64,000 nt of DNA from Massilia pinisoli (lineage in GTDB: Bacteria; Pseudomonadota; Gammaproteobacteria; Burkholderiales; Burkholderiaceae_D). The DNA lies in assembly GCF_024753285.1 (NCBI RefSeq), contig NZ_JANUGW010000003.1, positions 310,001-374,000 on the forward strand, read 5' to 3'. Below the pieces are notes generated by a model. That model made no database searches. It had not been told where the DNA came from and saw only the letters and a list, made by a program, of their open reading frames with translations. Both the position numbers and the translations under genes were made by a program. This document shows positions 9,267-16,733 of the stretch, one piece after another. Position 1 is the first letter of the stretch. Each line of letters opens with the position of its first letter.

Positions 9267-10121
9267 TTAGCGTTTGCATTGCTTCAGGAGGTAGGGCGAT
9301 ACCGGATCGTTCGATTCGGGGAACGACCGTTGCGGACTATCGGGATCGCATGCCTGCTCGAGCTCGAACGCTTCGACGTCGGGATCGAAGGTGAGAATCG
9401 TGCCTTCAGCCTTGGTGTCTTTGGTGGAAGGCGAATACGCGCCGTGTCGTTTGAAAAATGCGTACACGTCGGCGGCTTTCGAGCCAGGCTGCCATTTGTC
9501 GAGCAAACGCAGGTTTTTTTTGTCCTGGTCCCAGACGAAAATTCGATAGCCCGGCTTGCGGCTGCGTTGGTCGTGGCGGTCGAAAAACGCAGTGACGAGA
9601 TAATTGGTGTTGCCGGAGGCATCGTGGACGATGCCAGGTTCTTCGCCGAACAGATAGCGCTTCTGGTCCGCAATCGTACTGCCGAAACCGAGTTCATCCG
9701 GTTTATCGTCCGGGACGGCTGCACCTATTCTCGACCATCCATTTGGTTGCCCGAGGTAGATCGTGTTGATGGAATCGCTGTCACCGCCCGTTGACAGCGG
9801 CGTTGAGGCATTCAGATACCAATCGCACTTGCCGTCGTTGTTGATGTCCAGGCGAAAAAAATCAAGCGTGTCGTACATGGACGAGCCGTCGGCCCGCTCC
9901 GACCCATTGCCACTGATTCTGTCATCGTCGACGTTCGTCTTTGCCAGCCATCGGTATCCCTTGTTCTTCGTCGCGAGCTTTTTGTATTTTTCTGGAATGG
10001 TTGTCCCCGGGAATGCGCTGCACTTTGGAACTGCAGTGGTCAAGCGCATCGTGTCGGCATGGGCAAGCATATTGGATGACGCCAGTAGTGCAAAATTTAA
10101 ATAGCAAGTGATCTTTTTCAT
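9267..10121 (-). CDS. Exported immunity-like protein, family B copy 1
   Basis: 284 residues; signal peptide MKKITCYLNFALLASSNMLAHA. It begins only 6 bp after the stop of the first RHS gene, the usual place for a cognate immunity gene. Carries RLDINNDGKCDWYLNAS, a STGGDSDSIN segment, YLFGEEPGIVHD, PGYRIFVWDQDKK and a QCKR ending, all shared with copies 2 and 3. Base composition is visibly less GC-rich than the RHS core. No known domain recognised. Best guess: the periplasmic immunity protein for the RHS1 C-terminal toxin. Confidence 0.78.
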   Translation of the reverse strand: MKKITCYLNFALLASSNMLAHADTMRLTTAVPKCSAFPGTTIPEKYKKLATKNKGYRWLAKTNVDDDRISGNGSERADGSSMYDTLDFFRLDINNDGKCDWYLNASTPLSTGGDSDSINTIYLGQPNGWSRIGAAVPDDKPDELGFGSTIADQKRYLFGEEPGIVHDASGNTNYLVTAFFDRHDQRSRKPGYRIFVWDQDKKNLRLLDKWQPGSKAADVYAFFKRHGAYSPSTKDTKAEGTILTFDPDVEAFELEQACDPDSPQRSFPESNDPVSPYLLKQCKR

Positions 10122-10127
10122 GTCGAA

Positions 10128-13100
10128 TTAATTTAATTGCAGGGGCTTGAATTCCAGGCCGCCGATACCTTTCCCGTCGGTTCCCTTCTTGACAGTTCTG
10201 TTGCCAAAGGTCTCCGTGCATCGCAAAGACTTCCAATCACCTTTGTTCAAGTGATGTGCCGGTGTGCCCAGAAAATTTTTAACGTAATCATATTTGTCGC
10301 TGGACGTCAGTTCCTGAAGCGTGCGCTGCCAACGACCGCCATTGTGTGCACGTGCCACCATGGCTGCCAGATATTCTTCGGACGCTGCCGAACTGTACCC
10401 CAATGCGGCATTCAGGTTCTTCCGCATCAGAGCATGGCCCATCACGGTGAATTTATCGAAGTCCTTGAATATTCCCATCAAAAAATTCTTCATGCTGGTA
10501 TCGCTCATGATTGCGCTGGTTACCAATGCTTGTTTCGCGTCGCCAGAAAGATCCGCTCCGGCCGAGTTCCTGGGTGGCTGGGTCTTGATGCGCACCATGT
10601 CCGTGTAAGCTCGCTCTCCCAAACCAGTGTCCGCAGTGAACTTCGCCTTTTTCGCGGCCGGCAGGTTGGCCCAAGCTCGATTCGCGTTCGAATAGCTACT
10701 CGCGGCGGGCGTGTTCTCCCACCATTCCACCATTTTGTTGCCTCGGGTCTGCGCATCGCGCAGAGGCTGCTTCATCGCCGGAGTCAGACCTAGTTGAGCG
10801 GTTTCTTGGGCCGTGAAGGAGTTGTATCCTCCTAGCAGTTCGCCGACTAGCGTACTTCCGATGAATTGCGAGCGCCCAAACGACGGCGTGTAGACGGGCT
10901 CGGCAGTTTGCGGTGGCCCGTACGCCAACTGGTCGCGAGGCGAAAAGCATTTCGTCGCGTCGCAGTAGTAACCGATGCCCGGGCAGCCGTCCGCCGAGCA
11001 ATTGCGGTTGATTCGCGCCGTTTCGTTGACCTCGGCGGCAGCTTCATACTTCGCAACGCGGCGCTGTTCGAGATTGGACGAGGATCCATCGCCACACGCG
11101 AGAATGCGTTCCTTGTGCGCGCCGTTCGCCGTCGCATTCGTCACGTCGATATTCGCTTCGCCCGTCGCAAATTTAATCTGTGGTAGCAGGAGCGAGCGCG
11201 CCGGACAGGTATTGCCCAGCACTTGGCGGTCGGCAGCGACGTAACTGGCGATGAGCTTCGTCGCATCGTTGTCGTCCATCGTGATGGTGAACTCCGGAAT
11301 GCTGATCAGATTGCTACCGTAGTGATTGGTAAACATGTCGGCCATGCCGTCGCCCCCGGTCCAGGTAGCGGCAGACTGTCCTGCAGCGAGGAAATTACCG
11401 TTCACATCGACCAGCAGGCCGGTACCGTTCCGCGCGTACTCGTTACGTTTTTGGCCGAGCGCGTCGCCACCGATGCCTGCCTGGACGTTATCCACGATGA
11501 AGGCCCAGCGCGCGACGGTGTAGCCCTGGTTCGTCCCCAGCGCCGCGCCCTTGGCGCCGCCCACCGTGATCGCGAAATAACGTATCCGCGCCGCCCCGTC
11601 GGGATCGAAGAATTCATCGGGCCGCCCGCCCGCATACGCGTACAGGTCCAGCAGCAGCGGGGCGGGCACGCCGCTCGTCGCGTCCGCGATGCCTGCCGGG
11701 TCGGGGCTCAGGAAGCGGCCGCTGCCCGGTTCGAAATAGCGGGCGCCGTGGTACGTGAGACCGCTCTCGTCGTCGAAGTACTGGCCGACGTAGCGCAGCG
11801 GCTGATGCACGCCCGCGAACGACACGCCGGCAACACGCCGCAGCGGCGGCTCCTGCGCGTTGCGGTCGCGCCAGATCGTCTTGCCGTCCTGCGTCATGTC
11901 CGTGACCTTGCCCGCCCGGTCCGTGTGCAGGTGGCGCACCGGCGCGCCGAACAGCCAGCGCCGCAGGGTGCTCCACCACGATCCGTCGCGCAGGTCGAGC
12001 TGCGCCAGCGGGCGCCAGCCGAGATAGGCGTACGCGTACTGCATCCGTCCTTGCGCATCCGTTTCGGCGACGAGCTGGTGGTCGTGGTGGAAGAACAGCG
12101 TCGCCGCCGCGCGGCCCTGCGCATCCGTCACGATGCGCGCGACGCGCTGGCCCTGCGCGTCGTAGACGTAGTGCGTATTGCCGTCGGCGCGGACCGCGCG
12201 CGCCAGGCGTCCGGCCGCGTCCCACGCGAGATGCTGGTCGGCCGTCGCCGTCGTGATCGCGGCGGGGAGGCCGGCGGCGTCGGTGTCGCGGCCGGGCGAG
12301 CGGCGATTGAGGCTGCCGTCCCCGATGTCCAGGCTCGCTTCCTGGAACCGCGGCGCGTCCGGCGCTGCCGGGGCGACAGTCACATCGAATGCGTCGACGC
12401 TGCCGTCGCCGTGTGCGATACGTCCCGCGAACGGGCCGGTTGGCAAGTCCTTCCAGCCGATGGCGGCGACGACGACGCGGCCCCCGCCCAGTGCGTCCGG
12501 CAGCACGCCATGCGTCGCGATGCGCGTCGTGCGGCCTTGCTCGTCGCTGTCTTCGCTCAGCTCGAACGTGGCACCTGCGCCATCGGTGAACGTGCGGGCG
12601 ACGAGCCGGCCGCGCGCGTCGTAGCGCCAGCCGTGGCGCAGCGTCACCGGTTTCGCCAGCGCGGCCGCGATGCGTGTGGACGGCGTGATTGTCAGCGTTT
12701 GCGCGACGAGGCGGCCTTGTGGATCGAACTCGTTGCGGGTGACGCGGGTGCCGTCGGCATCCGCGATGTCCAGCTCGCGCGGCAGCGAACCCGTGTAGCG
12801 GTAGGTGACGGTCTGCTCCGCGGCGCTCGCGCCGGGCGCGTAGCGGACGAGCTTCAGCAGGCGTCCGCCCGCATCCCATTCCGCGTGCTGGCGCGCGCCG
12901 CGCGGGTCGATGCCGTCGACGATGCGTCCCGCCGCGTCGTGTTGCGCGACCTGCCAACCCTGGTCGGGATTGCGGATTGCGACGACGCGTCCGAAGTCGT
13001 CGAGCAGGCGCTCGGCGCGCGCGCTGCCGGCGGTGATGGCGAGCAGCGATGCCTGCGCCGCCGTGCCGGGCGCGCCCCAGTCCGTGCGCACGGCAACAGC

Positions 13101-15218
13101 GCCGCCCGCGTCATGCCAGGCGACGGGGCGGCTCTCGGGATCGCGGTCGACCGCGATGCCGGTCAGCACCGCATCGAGTGCCGGCTGAATGTCGGGCGCC
13201 GACACGCCATCCGCGTCGAGTGGCCGGCCGTTCACGTCGTAGCGATGGCGCACGGGCGACGTGCCGGCGATCTCGACCTGCTCCGGCTGTCCGCGCCAGT
13301 TCAATGAGAGCGTCACGGTGCGCACGCGGTCGCCGTCGCTGATGCGCACGACGCGGGGGCGCAGCGCGGCATCCCGTTGCAGCACTTCTTCCATGCGATT
13401 GCCGGGGTGGACGATGCGCACGGGGAGCTTCGTGACCGGATCGAAATCGATCCGCGTGATGTCGCTGTTGGACGCCGTCGCGCCGAGCGAAGCGTTGGCC
13501 AGCGGACCGTCGATCCGGGCTACTTCGCCGTTGGCAGCGTAGCGATAGTCCACCGTGCGGGTGATGGTCGCGGCGGGACGGTGCGGGTCCGTCGACGGCA
13601 CGAAGCCGTCTTCGCGGACCGACATCGGCTTGCCCGCGGCCGCACCCGTTTCGGCATAGGTGATGGTGACGATGGCCTGCTTGCCCGCGACGACGCTGGG
13701 CCGCAGCACGCGCGCCGGCTGCGTCGCCGCGCCCGCGTACTCGTAGCGCGTCTGCCATTGCGGCGCGCCGGGGCGGCCGCCTTCGTAGTCGATGCGGCTC
13801 ACCGACGCGGGTCGTCCGCGCGCGTCGAAGTCCGTGCGCATGCCGGCCAGCGGCGTGCCGGCGGCGTCGAGCGTCGTCGTCTCGACCAGCCTGCCCTGCG
13901 CATCGTAGCGATAGCGGACGTTCGACGGGCCGCAATTGGCGCAGCCGGGGCCACGAACTTCCAGCAACCGGTATTCGCCCGCGATGACGGCGTGACGGAA
14001 TACGGTGGCCTGCCCGCGTTCGTTGGTGACGGTCGTTTGTCCGGCCTCGGCGAAATCGAGCGTGACCTGGTCGATGCCCGTGCCCGCGACGAGCCGCGCC
14101 GGACGCAGGATCGCGCCGTGCGCGTCGCGCGCGAGCGTGGCGGGCCGCCCGCGCACGGACAGGCTGCCCTTGCCGTTGGCATCGTAGCCGTACGTCGAGA
14201 CGCGCTGCCACGCCAGATGGTGGCTCGCGTCCGTGGCCAGCTCGCTGATCCCCGTCAGCAGCGTGGGAAAGCGCGCGTCCTCGTAATGGTAGTAGCGGCT
14301 CCCGGTAGGCATGTCGACGCGGACGAGGTTCGCCAGCAGCAGCTGCTTGTCGATCTGCGCCCCTTTCGGCATCGGGCTGCCGTAGTGATACGTGAACTTG
14401 CCGACCGGGCTCGTGATCGCTTGCACGCCGCGGAACGCATCGCCTGCGCGGGCGCTAGCCTTGTCGAGATAGGTCAGGTTCAGGCTGCGGCCCTGCGGAT
14501 CGGTGACCTTCACGAGCAGGCCCGCGCTGTCGTGCTGCAGGCTGACGAACTGTCCGCCCGGCGCGAGGATCTGCGTCAGGTGCCCGCGCGTGTCGAAGCG
14601 CAGTTCGCGCCCGTTCGTCCAGCGCCACACATACTCGTCGCCATGCGCGCCCTTGACGATGTCGATCGTGCCGTGGGCCGGATCCGCGCTGGCGCACTGG
14701 CTCGGGTCGCGCGGATCGCGGCTGAAGATGATGCGCGTGCCGTCCGCCTGCACGACCTGCAAGGTGCGCCCGGTGGCATACAGGTCGGTCTCGTACGACA
14801 GCTTCCAGCCGCGCCCCACGAGGTTCGTCGACGCGCCGGGGCGGCTGGACGTGCTGTTGTAGTGCCGGACGATCTCGAGGCCCAGCGTGCCGGGCAGCGG
14901 CGCCATGTCCACTTCGCGCTGGTACTTGTTGCCGTTGATGACGTTGATCGGATTGCCCGCGCCGACGTTGACGCCGGTGCCGCTGCCCAGCGTGGCCGGC
15001 CCCGCGCCGCCGCACGTCGCGCCGCCGTTGCCCGGGCCGCAGGTGCCGGGTGGCGTCGGTGGCGTGGTCGGCGGCGTCCCCGGTGCGCAGCTGCTGTTGG
15101 GCGGGCAGGCCGGGGGCTGCGACGGGAACAGCGGCAGGTCTGCACGGGCGGGACTTGCCATCATCAGGCATGCGAGCACACAGGACAGGGAGGCCAAGCG
15201 GGACCATCGGCTGGGCAT
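10128..15218 (-). CDS. Sec-exported RHS/YD-repeat protein 1 with unrecognised C-terminal domain
   Basis: 1696 residues from the ATG at 15218, preceded by a good AAGGAAG ribosome binding site; the open frame extends to 15743 but that part has no coding character. Signal peptide residues 1-26 (cleavage ARA|DLPLF). Then a Cys/Pro/Gly-rich linker with CPPNSSC and a TCGPG repeat, a DUF6531-like entry (GNPINVINGNKYQREVDM), many YD repeats, and the RHS core end (YFDDESGLTYHGARYFEPG, then FLSPDPAG and DPDG) near residue 1205. The last 490 or so residues are the variable toxin region: lower GC, several Cys, and a tail with ARAHNGGRWQ. I do not recognise its fold. No PAAR or VgrG element is present. 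Confidence 0.85.
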   Translation of the reverse strand: MPSRWSRLASLSCVLACLMMASPARADLPLFPSQPPACPPNSSCAPGTPPTTPPTPPGTCGPGNGGATCGGAGPATLGSGTGVNVGAGNPINVINGNKYQREVDMAPLPGTLGLEIVRHYNSTSSRPGASTNLVGRGWKLSYETDLYATGRTLQVVQADGTRIIFSRDPRDPSQCASADPAHGTIDIVKGAHGDEYVWRWTNGRELRFDTRGHLTQILAPGGQFVSLQHDSAGLLVKVTDPQGRSLNLTYLDKASARAGDAFRGVQAITSPVGKFTYHYGSPMPKGAQIDKQLLLANLVRVDMPTGSRYYHYEDARFPTLLTGISELATDASHHLAWQRVSTYGYDANGKGSLSVRGRPATLARDAHGAILRPARLVAGTGIDQVTLDFAEAGQTTVTNERGQATVFRHAVIAGEYRLLEVRGPGCANCGPSNVRYRYDAQGRLVETTTLDAAGTPLAGMRTDFDARGRPASVSRIDYEGGRPGAPQWQTRYEYAGAATQPARVLRPSVVAGKQAIVTITYAETGAAAGKPMSVREDGFVPSTDPHRPAATITRTVDYRYAANGEVARIDGPLANASLGATASNSDITRIDFDPVTKLPVRIVHPGNRMEEVLQRDAALRPRVVRISDGDRVRTVTLSLNWRGQPEQVEIAGTSPVRHRYDVNGRPLDADGVSAPDIQPALDAVLTGIAVDRDPESRPVAWHDAGGAVAVRTDWGAPGTAAQASLLAITAGSARAERLLDDFGRVVAIRNPDQGWQVAQHDAAGRIVDGIDPRGARQHAEWDAGGRLLKLVRYAPGASAAEQTVTYRYTGSLPRELDIADADGTRVTRNEFDPQGRLVAQTLTITPSTRIAAALAKPVTLRHGWRYDARGRLVARTFTDGAGATFELSEDSDEQGRTTRIATHGVLPDALGGGRVVVAAIGWKDLPTGPFAGRIAHGDGSVDAFDVTVAPAAPDAPRFQEASLDIGDGSLNRRSPGRDTDAAGLPAAITTATADQHLAWDAAGRLARAVRADGNTHYVYDAQGQRVARIVTDAQGRAAATLFFHHDHQLVAETDAQGRMQYAYAYLGWRPLAQLDLRDGSWWSTLRRWLFGAPVRHLHTDRAGKVTDMTQDGKTIWRDRNAQEPPLRRVAGVSFAGVHQPLRYVGQYFDDESGLTYHGARYFEPGSGRFLSPDPAGIADATSGVPAPLLLDLYAYAGGRPDEFFDPDGAARIRYFAITVGGAKGAALGTNQGYTVARWAFIVDNVQAGIGGDALGQKRNEYARNGTGLLVDVNGNFLAAGQSAATWTGGDGMADMFTNHYGSNLISIPEFTITMDDNDATKLIASYVAADRQVLGNTCPARSLLLPQIKFATGEANIDVTNATANGAHKERILACGDGSSSNLEQRRVAKYEAAAEVNETARINRNCSADGCPGIGYYCDATKCFSPRDQLAYGPPQTAEPVYTPSFGRSQFIGSTLVGELLGGYNSFTAQETAQLGLTPAMKQPLRDAQTRGNKMVEWWENTPAASSYSNANRAWANLPAAKKAKFTADTGLGERAYTDMVRIKTQPPRNSAGADLSGDAKQALVTSAIMSDTSMKNFLMGIFKDFDKFTVMGHALMRKNLNAALGYSSAASEEYLAAMVARAHNGGRWQRTLQELTSSDKYDYVKNFLGTPAHHLNKGDWKSLRCTETFGNRTVKKGTDGKGIGGLEFKPLQLN
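14912..14941. repeat. Shared RHS N-terminal DNA block, copy 1
   Basis: Thirty bases identical to 21649-21678 and 27961-27990, inside a longer region of high similarity encoding the INGNKYQREVDM segment. Such identical blocks allow homologous recombination between the three RHS genes. Confidence 0.9.
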
Positions 15219-15235
15219 GAGAACTTCCTTTCTAG

Positions 15236-15718
15236 TTACCTTGTGGAGGACGTGGGCTGCCGGACTATGCGCAGCACGTACCACACGTTTGCGATGACGA
15301 ACGGGGCGAACACGAACAGCGCCGTGCCCGGCTGCGCGGCGAGCCGGATGAACTGGTCCCTCGTGTCGACGATCAGGTCGGGGGAGCGGTGCAGATAAAA
15401 CGGCGTCGTCACCAGCGCCGCGAATCCGTAATGCAGCGCCAGCAAAACGAGGCCCACGCGCCGTCGCCGCGCCAGCGCCGTGTACGCGTACGTGCAGTAC
15501 AACGCCATCGCGACCAGCGGCGACAGCGCTGCCGCGAACGGCGCGTAGCTGAAGAACAGTGCGCCCACCAGTGCGTTCCCGATGTTGTAGTGGCCTTGCG
15601 CGTGCGATGGCGCCGGGATGGCCATGTCGGCCACGAACAGATAGAGCGCGAACGCGGCGCCGGACGATGCGGCAAGCGCTGTGGTGCGGGACGGGCTTGG
15701 CGTCGATCGTGCCGTCAT
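15236..15718 (-). CDS. Small multi-pass membrane protein
   Basis: 160 residues from the ATG at 15718; a longer start at 15847 lies inside the preceding gene and encodes Arg/Ser-rich sequence without coding character. Four hydrophobic stretches are visible: ALAASSGAAFALYLFVADM, a segment from NALVGALFF to MALYCTYAY, VGLVLLALHYGFAALV, and LFVFAPFVIANVWYVL. It lies 49 bp after the beta-helix gene and 17 bp before RHS1, so it is probably co-transcribed with both. Could be an immunity protein for RHS2 acting in the inner membrane, or an unrelated passenger. No family recognised. Confidence 0.65.
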   Translation of the reverse strand: MTARSTPSPSRTTALAASSGAAFALYLFVADMAIPAPSHAQGHYNIGNALVGALFFSYAPFAAALSPLVAMALYCTYAYTALARRRRVGLVLLALHYGFAALVTTPFYLHRSPDLIVDTRDQFIRLAAQPGTALFVFAPFVIANVWYVLRIVRQPTSSTR

Positions 15719-15767
15719 AGGTCTTGTGCCGGATCTGCGCCAACGGGTGCCTGCGGGCGGTATGACG

Positions 15768-16733
15768 TCATCTGCTTTTCTCCCGGTCGTCCACGATCGA
15801 GAAATCGCTCTTGTCGTCCCACGCCTTGACGAGGGTCTTGATGCCACGCAGCCGGTTGTTCTCGATCACGACGCCTTTGCTGTCGACCAGCGCGATCGCC
15901 GCGGCGGGCGCCTTGCCGAACATCGGGGCGTCGATCACGATGTCGTTGTTGCGAATGATCGTCCCGTCGGCCTGGTGCAGCTTGATGGCGGCTGCGCTTT
16001 CGAATGCGGATTGGCCGCGGAAGATGATCGTGTTGTTCTCGATGACGTTGCCCGGGCCGAAAAGATAAATCGCTGCGTGGCCATCCGTGATCTCGATGGT
16101 GCTGTTGCGGATGATGTTGTGGCTGCCCTTCATGCCGATGCCGACTGGTCCCCCGACTCCGGACCCGCCCCCGGTGTTCGCGCGCACCTTCATCTTGTCG
16201 ATGACGTGCTCGGTCAGCGGGTACTGGTCGACCGTAAAGCGCTTCAACTTGGCAACTGCAAAATCGGCAAGCTCCACATCGCCTTGATACATGGTCAGGA
16301 AATCCGACAGTAGACTGCCCTCAGAAAATGCGAAGCGGATCGCGCCGTCGGTACGCGCCGCGACTGTCCCGTCGTGTATCGAGATATGCGCAGCAGGGCG
16401 TCCTTGTGCATCCAGCGGAAACAGACGAATGCCGCTCATGTCACTGGTGTTCGCAATGATGGAATGCCCCTGCAAGTCGACGTCGGCATTTGATGCCGTG
16501 ATGTCAAGCACGGGCTGGTCGCTGCCGTGGAGCTCCCCATCGATGCCGTACTGGCGCGGGCTCTCGATATTCTCGGCGAGGCAGTATTTTCCTGGCGTGC
16601 CGATGGGTTGGGCCATCGTCAGGTTGATTGCTCCCGGCGGGATTTTCCTGATCTCCCGACAGTCGTCCGAAGCTTGTGCGTGACCGAGGACGCTGCCGAG
16701 CAGCCAGATCACGGTGAGTTTGCAACGTCTCAC
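15768..16733 (-). CDS. Exported right-handed beta-helix protein
   Basis: 321 residues if started at the GTG at 16733, which overlaps the RHS2 stop as GTGA and gives a clean signal peptide (MRRCKLTVIWLLGSVLGHAQA). The longer ATG at 16808 would lie within the RHS2 coding end and lacks a signal peptide start, so GTG is preferred. The body is a run of beta-helix rungs (HNIIRNSTIEI, GNVIENNTIIF, GTIIRNNDIVI, GVVIENNRLRG), as in pectate-lyase-like and NosD-like proteins. No catalytic residues can be assigned. The tight coupling to RHS2 suggests a partner: an immunity, chaperone or processing protein. Confidence 0.78.
   Translation of the reverse strand: MRRCKLTVIWLLGSVLGHAQASDDCREIRKIPPGAINLTMAQPIGTPGKYCLAENIESPRQYGIDGELHGSDQPVLDITASNADVDLQGHSIIANTSDMSGIRLFPLDAQGRPAAHISIHDGTVAARTDGAIRFAFSEGSLLSDFLTMYQGDVELADFAVAKLKRFTVDQYPLTEHVIDKMKVRANTGGGSGVGGPVGIGMKGSHNIIRNSTIEITDGHAAIYLFGPGNVIENNTIIFRGQSAFESAAAIKLHQADGTIIRNNDIVIDAPMFGKAPAAAIALVDSKGVVIENNRLRGIKTLVKAWDDKSDFSIVDDREKSR

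Noticed and set aside
11223..15398. Long plus-strand open frames antisense to RHS1
   Set aside because: Same effect of high GC at third codon positions; no recognisable protein.
15219..15743. N-terminal extension of RHS1
   Set aside because: Arg-rich sequence without coding character, overlapping the membrane protein gene in another frame; the start at 15218 has a ribosome binding site and a signal peptide.
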